Shown one piece after another: positions 50,097 to 58,646 of a stretch of DNA of 64,000 nucleotides (position 1 is the first letter of the stretch; each line of letters starts with the position of its first letter). The position numbers were made by a program, and so were the translations under genes. Source of the DNA: Bradyrhizobium diazoefficiens (lineage in GTDB: Bacteria > Pseudomonadota > Alphaproteobacteria > Rhizobiales > Xanthobacteraceae); the NCBI RefSeq assembly GCF_018131185.1, contig NZ_JAFCJE010000012.1, forward strand, positions 1 through 64,000, in the 5' to 3' direction. The notes beneath the pieces are model-generated. The model made no database searches. It was not told the DNA's origin and worked only from the letters and a program-made list of their open reading frames with translations.

Positions 50097-51182
50097 TCAA
50101 GCTTCGAAGGCGCGCGCGAGCAGCCAATAGCTGCCGAGCAGACCGATGACGGTCGACAGCGTGTAAACCAGCCTGGCCGCCCTCACCGGTTCGGACCGAT
50201 CCTGAGCAATCAATCGATCGGCGAGACGGAGGATCGGCAGCGCCACCGCGACGATCGCGACCTGCCCGATCTCCACGCCGATGTTGAAAGCGGCGAGCGC
50301 CGGCACGACGGCGTTCGATGGCAGCCCGATCTCGCGCAGCACGCCGGCGAAGCCGAAGCCGTGGATCAGTCCGAACAGAAAGGCCATGCGCCAGCGCTTG
50401 TCGACATCGCGCGAGAAGAAGTTCTCCACGGCGACGAACACGATCGAGGCCGCGATCGCGGGCTCCACGATGCGGCTGGGGATGACAAGGACATCGAGCG
50501 CCGCCAGCGACAAGGTGATCGAATGGGCGATGGTGAAGGCGGTCACGATCTTGACGACAGGAACGAGCCGCCTCGCCCACAGCACCACGGCAATCAGGAA
50601 GGCGATGTGATCGTAGCCGAGGAAAATGTGCTCTATGCCGGTGAGGAGATAGCGCTGCATCGTCGACCACAGCGGCGGCGGCGCGGTCGAGAGCGTGACC
50701 GTCGTATTGCCGGCGTCGAGCAAGGCCTGCACCTCCGACCTGCCCTGTGCAATCAGCACGACCTGGCGCGCGGCGGGATCCTTCTCGGTCAGCACGGTGG
50801 AGCGATAGACGATGTCGCCTGCGGCGTCGGCGCAGACAAAGCCCTGGCGATAAACGATGCCGTCGCCGTCGGCCAGGACCGCTGCAGCTCTGGCCAAGCA
50901 GGCCCTGCCACCTCCCGTCACAGCGAGGTGCGTGCCCATATAGGCGAGGATGGCGGTTCCGGCCGCTTCGACCGCGACAGGATCGACCGCGTCCTGTCTC
51001 GCATCATAAATCTTCGTACCGATCAGGCGATCGACATCGCTGCCCTTCAATCCGAGCTCGATGCTCACCGTGCGATCAGGGCTGAGCGCAACGCGCGCCG
51101 TGACGAGGTTGACCTGATGCGCCTCGGCCGGAAGACCGATGCCGAGCAGAACCGCAAGCCACAGCAGAAGCGGCCACCTCAT
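50097..51182 (-). CDS. HupE/UreJ-like membrane protein
   Basis: 361 residues. A signal peptide (LLLWLAVLLGIGLPAEA) leads a periplasmic N-terminal domain (about 22-185: HQVNLVTARVALSPDRTVSIELGLKGSDVD), then six membrane helices with the HupE/UreJ_2 core: RYLLTGIEHIFLGYDHIAFLIAVVLWA, TIAHSITLSLAAL, FGLIHGFGFAGVLREIG. HupE family members are Ni2+ permeases in hydrogenase clusters; the His residues in GIEHIFLGYDH and LIHGFGF are those expected. This subgroup with a large periplasmic domain is found outside hydrogenase loci and its substrate is unknown. Confidence 0.8.
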   Translation of the reverse strand: MRWPLLLWLAVLLGIGLPAEAHQVNLVTARVALSPDRTVSIELGLKGSDVDRLIGTKIYDARQDAVDPVAVEAAGTAILAYMGTHLAVTGGGRACLARAAAVLADGDGIVYRQGFVCADAAGDIVYRSTVLTEKDPAARQVVLIAQGRSEVQALLDAGNTTVTLSTAPPPLWSTMQRYLLTGIEHIFLGYDHIAFLIAVVLWARRLVPVVKIVTAFTIAHSITLSLAALDVLVIPSRIVEPAIAASIVFVAVENFFSRDVDKRWRMAFLFGLIHGFGFAGVLREIGLPSNAVVPALAAFNIGVEIGQVAIVAVALPILRLADRLIAQDRSEPVRAARLVYTLSTVIGLLGSYWLLARAFEA

Positions 51183-51200
51183 GGTCTGACCCCGTTGCCG

Positions 51201-51674
51201 TCACGCCAGCACATCCGCCACGACCGCCTTCAAAACGTCCCGCACATCGGCCGGCCTTAGCCGCACCTGCAATCCGCGCTGGCCGCCATTGAGATAGACG
51301 AGATCATGCACGAGCGCGCTCTGCTCGATCACGGCGCCAACCTGCTTGCGCTGACCGAACGGGCTGATGCCGCCGACCTTGTAGCCGGTGACGCGCTCGG
51401 CCTCGGGCGGCTTCATCATCTGCGCCGACTTGCCGCCTGCCGCAGCGGCAAGCTTCTTCATCGAGACTTCCTGGTCGGACGGCACGACCACGCACACCGG
51501 CTTGTCGTCCACCAACACCATCAGCGTCTTGAGGACCCGCGCCGGGTCCTCGCCGAGCGAGACAGCCGCCTGGAGGCCGATGCTCTCGGCGTCGGGATCA
51601 TAGTCGTAGGTGTGAACTGTGAAGGCAACACCGACGGCTGTGAGCGCTCGCGTGGCTGGGGTGACCTTGGACAT
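51201..51674 (-). CDS. ybaK: YbaK/EbsC-type Cys-tRNA(Pro) deacylase
   Basis: 157 residues from ATG at 51674 (MSKVTPATRALTA); the frame's 21 earlier codons are not YbaK-like. Conserved points: HTYDYDPDAESIGLQAAVSLGEDPARVLKTLM (with the Lys of the VxKTL motif), CVVVPSDQEVSMKKLAAAAG, and KVGGISPFGQRKQ (GGxSPxG loop). It removes cysteine from mischarged tRNA-Pro. It lies 18 bp from the HupE gene stop on the same strand, which is head-to-tail upstream. Confidence 0.9.
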   Translation of the reverse strand: MSKVTPATRALTAVGVAFTVHTYDYDPDAESIGLQAAVSLGEDPARVLKTLMVLVDDKPVCVVVPSDQEVSMKKLAAAAGGKSAQMMKPPEAERVTGYKVGGISPFGQRKQVGAVIEQSALVHDLVYLNGGQRGLQVRLRPADVRDVLKAVVADVLA

Positions 51675-51742
51675 GGGGCATGTGTAGCACCATCGCTGCG
51701 AGCAGCGAAGGGATGTGGGCACGTCGGCAGGACGCAATCGCT

Positions 51743-51843
51743 GTCATGGCCCGGCTTGACCGGGCGATCCAGTACTCCGAGACAGTGGTGAACGAACCGT
51801 TGGGCCGCGGCGTACTGGATGCCCCGCCTTCGCGGGGCATGAC
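51743..51843. repeat. 101-bp palindromic intergenic repeat
   Basis: GTCATGGCCCGGCTTGACCG and GATCCAGTAC on the left are mirrored by GTACTGGAT and GCGGGGCATGAC on the right, forming a long imperfect hairpin. Very similar elements (GTCATGGCCGGGCTTGTCCC type) are, to my memory, abundant in Bradyrhizobium. It fills the gap between ybaK and fdsA. Confidence 0.82.
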
Positions 51844-51884
51844 AACAGTTCGTATGGCAGGGGTCGTGCCGATGACGACGCCCT

Positions 51885-54653
51885 TTACTCCGCCGCGTCC
51901 CGCATCTCGGCGCGCTCGGCCCTGACTGCGCAGAACTTGAACTCCGGGATCTTGCCGAACGGGTCGAGCGCCGGGTTGGTCAACAGGTTCGCCGCCGCTT
52001 CGGCGTAGCAGAACGGCATGAACACCATGTTCTCCGGCACGTCGCGGTCGGAGCGGACCTTGACCTCGACGGCACCACGCCGCGTCTCCAGCCGAATGAA
52101 ATCGCCGGGCGCGAGGTGCTTCCTGCGCATGTCCTTCGGCGACATGAACGCGACAGCCTCGGGCTCGATCTGGTCGAGCACCTGGGCGCGCCGCGTCATC
52201 GAGCCGGTGTGCCAATGCTCCAGCACGCGACCGGTCGAGAGCACCATCGGGTATTCGTCGTCGGGAATCTCGTCCGGGGGGATGACGTGGGCTGGCACAA
52301 TCTTGCCGCGCCCGCTCGCGGTCGGGAAGCCCGTGGTGAAGATGATCTCGTTGCCCGGCTTGTTAGGATCGTCCGCCGGATAGGTGACGGCACCTTCGCG
52401 CACCAGCCGTTCCCAGCTGATGTTCTTGAGTGACGGCATCAGCTCTGCCATCTCGGTATAGACATCGCCGGGGCCGCTATAATTCCAGGGCAGGCCCATG
52501 CGCTTGCCGATCTCCTGGATGATCCAGAGATCCTGCCGCGCATCGCCAGGCGGCTTGACCACCTGGCGCGCGAGCTGCACGCGGCGGTCGGTGTTGGTGA
52601 AGGAGCCGTCCTTCTCCGCGAAGGCCGAGGCCGGCAGGATCACGTCTGCGTGGAACGCGGTCTCGGTGACGAAGAGATCCTGCACCACGAGATGATCGAG
52701 CATGGCGAGCGCCTGGCGCGCATGCTGGAGATCGGGATCGGACATCGCGGGATTTTCGCCCTCGATATACATGCCCTTGATCTCGCCGGCATGGATCGCG
52801 TTCATGATCTCGACCACGGTCAGGCCGCGGACAGGATCGAGATCCTGCTGCCAAAGCTTTTCGAAGCTGCCGCGCAGATCGTCACGGCTGACCGGCTGGT
52901 AGTCCGGCAGGAACATCGGGATCAGGCCGGCGTCGGAGGCGCCCTGCACGTTGTTCTGGCCGCGCAGCGGATGCAGGCCGGTGCCGGGACGGCCGACCTG
53001 TCCGGTGATCAGCGCGAGCGCGATCAGGCAGCGCGCATTGTCGGTCCCGTGGACGTGCTGGCTGATGCCCATGCCCCAGAAGATGATCGAGGATTTTGCG
53101 CGGGCATAGGTGCGTGCGACCTCCCGCAAGGTCTGCGCCGGGATGCCGCAGATCGCTTCCATCTTCTCCGGCGTGAACTCCTTGATCTTCTCCTTGAGGT
53201 CCTCGAAGCCTTCGGTATAGCCGGCTATGTACTGGTCGTCGGTGAGGCCTTCGGTGATGATCGTGTGGATCATCGCGTTCAGCATGGCGACATCGGAGCC
53301 CGGCTTGAACTGCAGATGCTTGGTCGCATGGCGCGACAGCGTCTGCCGGCGCGGATCCATCACGAACAGTTTTGCGCCGTTCTGCTTGACCGCGTTCTTG
53401 ATGAAGGTCGCGGCAACCGGATGGTTCACGGTCGGGTTGGCGCCGATCACGATGATGACTTCGGCGTCCATCGCCGCGGCGAACGGTGCCGACACCGCGC
53501 CCGAGCTCAGGCCTTCGAACAGCGCCGCCACCGAGGAGGCGTGGCACAGCCGGGTGCAATGGTCGACATTGTTCGAGCCGAAACCGGTGCGAACCAGCTT
53601 CTGGAACAGATAGGCCTCTTCGTTCGAGCCCTTGGCGGAGCCGAAGCCCGCCAGCGCCTTCACGCCCTTCTCGTCACGGATCTTGACGAGGCCCTTGGCT
53701 GCGATGTCGAGCGCTTCGTCCCAGCTCGCTTCACGGAAATGGGTGAAGGGATTGGCCGGATCGACCTGGTCGTTGGCATCCTTCTTCGCATTCGGCAACC
53801 GAACCAGCGGCTTGGTCAGGCGATGCGGGTGGTGGATGTAGTCGAAGCCGAAGCGGCCCTTGACGCAGAGACGGTTGCGATTGGCGGGGCCGTCGCGGCC
53901 CTCCGCATAGATCACCTTCTCGTCCTTGACCTCGTAAGTCACCTGGCAGCCGACGCCGCAGAAGGGGCACAACGAATCCACCTTCTTGTCGGCATAGGTG
54001 ACACGGGTCTGCTTGTCGTCGAGCATCACGGCCGGCATCAGCGCGCCGGTCGGGCAGGCCTGCACGCATTCGCCGCAGGCGACGCAGGTGGACTCGCCCA
54101 TGGGATCGTCGAAGTCGAACACGATCTTCGAACCATGATTGCGATAGGCCATGCCGATGACGTCGTTGACCTGGACCTCGCGGCAGGCGCGCACGCAAAG
54201 GCCGCACTGGATGCAGGCATCGAGATTGACGCGCATCGCCGGATGGCTGGCATCGGTCGCCCAGCGCTCGGCGGCGGGGAAGCGGCTCTCGGTGACGCCT
54301 GTGGTCTCGGCCCAGTGCCAGAATTTCGACTCAGGATCGTGCGAGGTCTCTCGCGCCGGCTGATCGGCGACGAGCAGCTCCATCACCATCTTCTGCGCAG
54401 CTGTCGCGCGCGCGGACTCGGTCTTCACCTTCATGCCGACCGAGGGCGTGCGCTTGCAGGATGCGGCGAGCACGCGCTCGCCCTCGATCTCGACCATGCA
54501 GGCGCGGCAATTGCCGTCGGGGCGATAGTCGGGCGCAGGCGAATAGCAGAGGTGCGGGATCTCGCGACCCTGGCGTTTTGCGACTTGCCAGATGGTCTCG
54601 CCGGCATTGGCCTCGACCTGCTTGCCGTCGAGCTCGAACGTAATCTTGGTCAT
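51885..54653 (-). CDS. fdsA: NAD-dependent formate dehydrogenase alpha subunit
   Basis: 922 residues. N-terminal [2Fe-2S] domain with Cys at about 36, 49, 52 and 65 (PHLCYSPAP, NCRACMVEIE), [4Fe-4S] clusters at CIQCGLCVRACREVQ and CVACGECVQACPTG, and a further cluster CPFCGVGCQVTYEV (about 230) at the start of the molybdopterin domain. Catalytic Cys is in HCTRLCHASS (C370, aligned with the Sec of FdhF), so this is the Cys form. The bis-MGD domain continues to NVQGASDAG and DRDVPENMVFMPF. It oxidises formate to CO2. ATG overlaps the fdsB stop by 4 bp. Cofactor genes moeA and mobB are near. Confidence 0.95.
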   Translation of the reverse strand: MTKITFELDGKQVEANAGETIWQVAKRQGREIPHLCYSPAPDYRPDGNCRACMVEIEGERVLAASCKRTPSVGMKVKTESARATAAQKMVMELLVADQPARETSHDPESKFWHWAETTGVTESRFPAAERWATDASHPAMRVNLDACIQCGLCVRACREVQVNDVIGMAYRNHGSKIVFDFDDPMGESTCVACGECVQACPTGALMPAVMLDDKQTRVTYADKKVDSLCPFCGVGCQVTYEVKDEKVIYAEGRDGPANRNRLCVKGRFGFDYIHHPHRLTKPLVRLPNAKKDANDQVDPANPFTHFREASWDEALDIAAKGLVKIRDEKGVKALAGFGSAKGSNEEAYLFQKLVRTGFGSNNVDHCTRLCHASSVAALFEGLSSGAVSAPFAAAMDAEVIIVIGANPTVNHPVAATFIKNAVKQNGAKLFVMDPRRQTLSRHATKHLQFKPGSDVAMLNAMIHTIITEGLTDDQYIAGYTEGFEDLKEKIKEFTPEKMEAICGIPAQTLREVARTYARAKSSIIFWGMGISQHVHGTDNARCLIALALITGQVGRPGTGLHPLRGQNNVQGASDAGLIPMFLPDYQPVSRDDLRGSFEKLWQQDLDPVRGLTVVEIMNAIHAGEIKGMYIEGENPAMSDPDLQHARQALAMLDHLVVQDLFVTETAFHADVILPASAFAEKDGSFTNTDRRVQLARQVVKPPGDARQDLWIIQEIGKRMGLPWNYSGPGDVYTEMAELMPSLKNISWERLVREGAVTYPADDPNKPGNEIIFTTGFPTASGRGKIVPAHVIPPDEIPDDEYPMVLSTGRVLEHWHTGSMTRRAQVLDQIEPEAVAFMSPKDMRRKHLAPGDFIRLETRRGAVEVKVRSDRDVPENMVFMPFCYAEAAANLLTNPALDPFGKIPEFKFCAVRAERAEMRDAAE

Positions 54654-56356
54654 TCGGCCGCTTCCTTGAACTCGTCAGGAAAATATTTGATCACGGTGGA
54701 CAGCGGATTCGATGCCGCCTGTCCGAGCCCGCAGATCGAGGCATCGCGCATCGCCTGGCTCAGTTCTTCCAGCAGAGCGCGGTTCCAGACCGGCTTCTGC
54801 ATCAGCAGCGCCGCCTTCTGGGTCCCGACGCGGCACGGTGTGCACTGGCCGCAGCTCTCGTCCTCGAAGAATTTCATCAGGTTCAACGCGGCCGCGCGCA
54901 CGCTGTCCTTCTGCGACAGGATCACGATCGCGGCCGATCCGATGAAACAGCCGTATTTCTCCAGCGTGCCGAAATCGAGCGGAATGTCGTCCATCGACGC
55001 CGGCAGGATGCCGCCGGACGCCCCGCCCGGCAGATACGCGTAGAACTGATGGCCGTCGGCCATGCCGCCGCAATATTCGTCGATCAGCTCGCGGACGGTG
55101 ATGCCCGCGGGCGCCAGCTTCATGCCGGGGTTCTTGACGCGACCCGAGACCGAGAAGCTGCGCAGGCCATTGCGCTCATGACGACCATGGCCCTTCCACC
55201 AGTCGGCGCCCTTCTCGACGATGTCGCGCACCCACCACAGCGTCTCGATGTTGTTGATCAGCGTCGGCAGGCCGAACAGGCCGACTTGGAACGGATAAGG
55301 CGGCTTGTGCCGGGGCAGGCCTCGCTTGCCCTCGATGCTTTCGAGCAGCGAGGATTCCTCGCCGCAAATGTAAGCGCCGGCGCCGCGGCGCATGTGCAGC
55401 GTCGGACCGCCCGGCGGCAGCTTCGCGATCTCGCGCTCCAGGATCTCACGCGAGGCCGGATATTCGTCGCGCAGATAGATGTAGACGTCGGAAGCCTGCA
55501 CCACATGCGCGCCGATCAGCATACCCTCGATGAATCGATGCGGGTCGCTTTCGAGATAGACGCGGTCCTTGAACGTGCCGGGCTCGCCCTCGTCGCCGTT
55601 GATCGCCATCAGCCGCGGACCGGGTTCGCCCAGCACCGCGCGCCATTTGCGTCCCGTCGGGAAGCCCGCGCCGCCGAGGCCACGCAACGAAGCGTCGTCG
55701 AGCCCCTTCAAGAGATCGTCCTTCGACAATTCGCCGGAGCGCACGCGGCCCAGCAGCTTGTAGCCGCCGCCGGCGACATAGGCGTCGTAGCCGACATAGT
55801 TGGGCAGATGCGCGTGGGTGTCGCCGGCCTTCGCCGCCGCCATGACATTGGCGACCGTGGCATGGTCGACGAAATTGTGCCCGACCTCGGCGGCAGGCGC
55901 AGTGTCGCAGCGGCCGACGCAGGGCGCGCGCACGACGCGGATGCCGGGACCCGACGCGCTCTGCAAATCCTCGAGCAGCTTCTCGCCGCCGAGCATCGCG
56001 CAGGTCAGCGAATCGCAGACGCGGATCGTCAGCGGCGCGATGTCGGGCTCGCCTTCCTTCACCACGTCGAAATGGGCATAGAAGGTCGCAGTCTCGAACA
56101 CCTCGGCGAAGGCGAGCTTCATCTCGTCGGCGAGCGCGGCCAGATGCGCGGCCGAGATCTGGTGATATTCATCCTGGATCAGGTGGAGATATTCGATCAG
56201 CAGATCGCGCCGCCGTGGCTTGTCGCTGAGCAGAAGCTCGATCTCGTGCGCGGCGGTCGGATCAACCTGGCGCCCTTTAGGGGTGGCCTTGGCGCGTCGG
56301 CGTCCCTCACCGGGGTGCTCGAACGGGCGGACCTTGTGCACGTCGTCGTGGATCAT
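54650..56356 (-). CDS. fdsB: Formate dehydrogenase NuoE-NuoF fused beta subunit
   Basis: 568 residues from ATG at 56356 (MIHDDVHKVRPFEHP). The N-terminal 170 residues match NuoE/FdsG with a [2Fe-2S] Cys set (RVCDSLTCAMLGG, RAPCVGRCDTAPA). The rest is NuoF/FdsB: GLRGLGGAGFPTGRKW (FMN/NAD binding), AINGDEGEPGTFKDR, and the [4Fe-4S] set ESCGQCTPCRVG plus SICGLGQAASNP. It passes electrons from FdsA to NAD+. In many bacteria FdsG and FdsB are separate; here they are one chain. It lies upstream of fdsA in the same operon. No fdsC (fdhD) or fdsD gene follows in this window. Confidence 0.94.
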   Translation of the reverse strand: MIHDDVHKVRPFEHPGEGRRRAKATPKGRQVDPTAAHEIELLLSDKPRRRDLLIEYLHLIQDEYHQISAAHLAALADEMKLAFAEVFETATFYAHFDVVKEGEPDIAPLTIRVCDSLTCAMLGGEKLLEDLQSASGPGIRVVRAPCVGRCDTAPAAEVGHNFVDHATVANVMAAAKAGDTHAHLPNYVGYDAYVAGGGYKLLGRVRSGELSKDDLLKGLDDASLRGLGGAGFPTGRKWRAVLGEPGPRLMAINGDEGEPGTFKDRVYLESDPHRFIEGMLIGAHVVQASDVYIYLRDEYPASREILEREIAKLPPGGPTLHMRRGAGAYICGEESSLLESIEGKRGLPRHKPPYPFQVGLFGLPTLINNIETLWWVRDIVEKGADWWKGHGRHERNGLRSFSVSGRVKNPGMKLAPAGITVRELIDEYCGGMADGHQFYAYLPGGASGGILPASMDDIPLDFGTLEKYGCFIGSAAIVILSQKDSVRAAALNLMKFFEDESCGQCTPCRVGTQKAALLMQKPVWNRALLEELSQAMRDASICGLGQAASNPLSTVIKYFPDEFKEAAE

Positions 56357-56402
56357 CGATTCGTCTCGATCTCGTCTTTTAGAACGGCTCAAGTTCTAAC
56401 TT

Positions 56403-56425
56403 CTGGCATGCCAGATGCCAAGATA
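56403..56425 (-). promoter_or_regulatory. Weak sigma-54-like promoter upstream of fdsB
   Basis: On the minus strand TTGGCATCTGGCATGCC has GG and GC separated by ten bases as sigma-54 requires, but differs from consensus at the C of TGGCAC and at TTGC. A 12-bp palindrome CTGGCATGCCAG overlaps it (56403-56414). A GGAC-AC-GTCC dyad is at 56485-56494. Suggestive only. Confidence 0.3.
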
Positions 56426-56602
56426 ATTCTCGCGTCCGCGAAGCCGGTTAGCGACAGCTAACGGCAAATCCTGAATCGCTGCTCGGACACGTCCAACGCG
56501 CCAACTGGTAGAACGAAGCCTGAATTGATCCGGAGATCAATAAAGGCCTCCCATGCTGCGATAGCGAAATCGCATCGCTCGCCGCTCCGGAGCGCCAAGC
56601 GG

Positions 56603-56629
56603 CGGGAAGCGCGCCTTGACGCGCTCCCG
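56603..56629 (-). terminator. Hairpin after the OFA transporter gene
   Basis: CGGGA-A-GCGCG pairs with CGCGC-TCCCG (10 bp, one bulge, six-base loop) 19 bp beyond the transporter stop. No T-run follows on the minus strand. Confidence 0.45.
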
Positions 56630-56647
56630 CTCGCGAGGAACGCGCGA

Positions 56648-58300
56648 TCAGAAGATCTTGACCGCGCTCTCAAGCGTCTTCCAGACACCCCAGGCCAGGG
56701 GAACGCCGACGAAGGCCCAGAACAGCCCCGCTTTGGCGTCGAGACCGCCGAAGCCGATACCGTAGGAACCGTGCGGCCCCGCGGCTGCGGCGGTGGCACT
56801 CGCCGCCTGCAACTTGGCGACGTCGGCGTCCTTCATGTGCCATTTCGAATCGACCGGCTTGATCAGGTAGTTGCAGATCAGGCCCGCGATCAGCATCGCA
56901 CACAGGATGTACATGGTGGTGTTGTAGAGCTGATCGCGCGGCACGCCGGCCGCGAGCTGGAACTCGCGGATGTAGTTCACCACGACGGGTCCGATGATGC
57001 CCGCGGTCGACCATGCCGTCAGCAGCCGGCCGTGGATGGCCCCGACGAACTGGGTGCCGAACATGTCGGCGAGATAGGCCGGCACGGTGGCGAATCCGCC
57101 GCCATACATCGACAGGATGATGCCGAAACCGACCACGAACAGCAGCTTCGAGCCCATCGCCGCGAAGGTCGGCGCCAGCGCATAGAGCACGATGCCGAGG
57201 ATGAAGAACGTATAATAGGTGTTCTTGCGCCCGATCTTGTCCGACAGCGAGGCCCAGAAGAAGCGGCCGCCGATGTTGAACAACGACAGCAATCCGGCGA
57301 AGCCCGCGGCGATCGCCGCGATCTGCGCCTTCTGCCCGGCATCGAGCGCGTTGAAGCCGACATCCGGCAGACCGATCAACTTGCCGCCGAAGATCTCCTG
57401 CAGCATGGGCGAGGCCATGCCGATCACGCCGATGCCGGCCGACACGTTCAAGCACAGCACCCACCAGATCAGCCAGAACTGCGGCGTCTTGTGCGCATCG
57501 TTGAGATGGACGTTGTTCTTCGAGATCATCGCATTGGCCTTCGACGGCGGGGTCCAGCCCTCGGGCTGCCAGCCGGGCGGCGGCAAGCGATAGCGGAATG
57601 CGCCGATCATCATGAACACGAAGTAGATGACGCCCATCGCGACGAAGGTCTCCCAGACGCCGACCGAGCTCGGGCTCTTGAAGTAGTTCATGAGGAGGTT
57701 CGCCAGGGGCGCGCCGATCATGGCGCCGCCGCCGAAGCCCATGATGGCCATGCCGGTCGCCATGCCGCGGCGATCGGGGAACCATTTGACGAGCGTCGAC
57801 ACCGGGGAGATGTAGCCGAGGCCGAGACCGATGCCGCCGATCACGCCCGAACCCAGCCATAACAGCCAGAGCTGATGGGTGTAGATTCCGATCGCTCCGA
57901 GGAAGAGACCGCCGCACCAGCACAGCGCCGAGACGAAGCCCGCCTTGCGCGGCCCCACGCGCTCCAGCCAGCCGCCCCAGACCGCAGCCGCGATACCGAG
58001 CAGCACGAAGAACAGGGTGTACATCCATCCCATGCTGGCGACCTTCCAGTCGCAGCTCGTCGTGAACAGCTCCTGCCACAGCGACATGTCCGGGCAGGCC
58101 TTTGGCGCGCTGATGCCTATCGCGCGCGACAGCGGCAGCCAGAACACGGAGAAGCCGTAGGCCATGCCGATGCACAGATGGATGCACAGCGCCGCCGGCG
58201 GCACCAGCCAGCGATTGAAGCCGGCCGTCGCGATCGTGCGTTCACGATCGAGAAAGCCGGAAGCACCAACTGGTGCAAGAACGGTATCAGCAGTCGTCAT
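56648..58300 (-). CDS. OFA-family MFS transporter (oxalate/formate antiporter type)
   Basis: 550 residues from the second ATG (MTTADTVLAPVG) because GGGAGG is eight bases upstream of it and only two from the first ATG. Twelve membrane helices. OFA-type wording: IHLCIGMAYGFSVFWLPLSRAIG in helix 1, WMYTLFFVLLGIAAAVWGGWLERVGPRKAG (loop 2-3 motif), YISPVSTLVKWFPDRRGMATGMAIMGFGGGA, and the MFS loop 8-9 SLSDKIGRKNTYY. Substrate is likely oxalate/formate, given fdsAB next door. It has its own sigma-54 promoter and activator sites upstream. The regulator/kinase genes lie just beyond those. Confidence 0.88.
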   Translation of the reverse strand: MTTADTVLAPVGASGFLDRERTIATAGFNRWLVPPAALCIHLCIGMAYGFSVFWLPLSRAIGISAPKACPDMSLWQELFTTSCDWKVASMGWMYTLFFVLLGIAAAVWGGWLERVGPRKAGFVSALCWCGGLFLGAIGIYTHQLWLLWLGSGVIGGIGLGLGYISPVSTLVKWFPDRRGMATGMAIMGFGGGAMIGAPLANLLMNYFKSPSSVGVWETFVAMGVIYFVFMMIGAFRYRLPPPGWQPEGWTPPSKANAMISKNNVHLNDAHKTPQFWLIWWVLCLNVSAGIGVIGMASPMLQEIFGGKLIGLPDVGFNALDAGQKAQIAAIAAGFAGLLSLFNIGGRFFWASLSDKIGRKNTYYTFFILGIVLYALAPTFAAMGSKLLFVVGFGIILSMYGGGFATVPAYLADMFGTQFVGAIHGRLLTAWSTAGIIGPVVVNYIREFQLAAGVPRDQLYNTTMYILCAMLIAGLICNYLIKPVDSKWHMKDADVAKLQAASATAAAAGPHGSYGIGFGGLDAKAGLFWAFVGVPLAWGVWKTLESAVKIF

Positions 58301-58540
58301 AAGCATTACCTCCCAAGCGCGGCCTTGCCGGCACATCGGTTTGAGACCTGTCGTGCGTGCTTGGCAGCCGCGCATGACCGGTCGGACTTCATTCATGCCG
58401 AAGTGGAATCGTGTGGTGCGCATCCCGTCGTGTGCGCCATGCAAGTAGCTGATCGCGAGCGATGTCCCTTCACCTCGCGAGCAGCGTTGCAGTGACGGCT
58501 ATCGCGCCCTCATCCCCCCTCAACACCCTGTCTTGAGGAG

Positions 58541-58556
58541 AGCAACGCGCGTGCCA
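58541..58556 (-). promoter_or_regulatory. Consensus sigma-54 (-24/-12) promoter
   Basis: On the minus strand TGGCACGCGCGTTGCT matches TGGCACG-N4-TTGC(T/A) at every defined position. It points towards the OFA transporter; transcription should start near 58530. The regulator gene nearby is a sigma-54 activator. Confidence 0.88.
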
Positions 58557-58608
58557 GATGCCGCATCCTGATGAATCAACAACTTCCCGCGGCGCAATGC
58601 GCCGCTTG

Positions 58609-58644
58609 GGACAAAATGTCCTGAAATCCCCGGACAAAATGTCC
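58609..58644 (-). promoter_or_regulatory. Tandem upstream activator sites GGACA-AAA-TGTCC
   Basis: Two perfect copies of GGACAAAATGTCC at 58609-58621 and 58632-58644, 23 bp centre to centre (about two helical turns), 85 and 108 bp upstream of the predicted start. This is where NtrC-type activators bind. They lie immediately beside the kinase stop. Confidence 0.8.
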
Positions 58645-58646
58645 AG

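Larger units (their letters stand above)
58301..58646. other. Regulatory region upstream of the transporter
   Basis: About 345 bp with no gene. It holds a consensus sigma-54 promoter (58541-58556) and two identical palindromes (58609-58644) that fit enhancer sites. The leader from the predicted start near 58530 to the ATG is about 230 bases. Confidence 0.7.

Noticed and set aside
52650..55043. 797-codon plus-strand open frame
   Set aside because: Lies over fdsA and fdsB on the opposite strand; those have intact motifs throughout, so this frame is a shadow.
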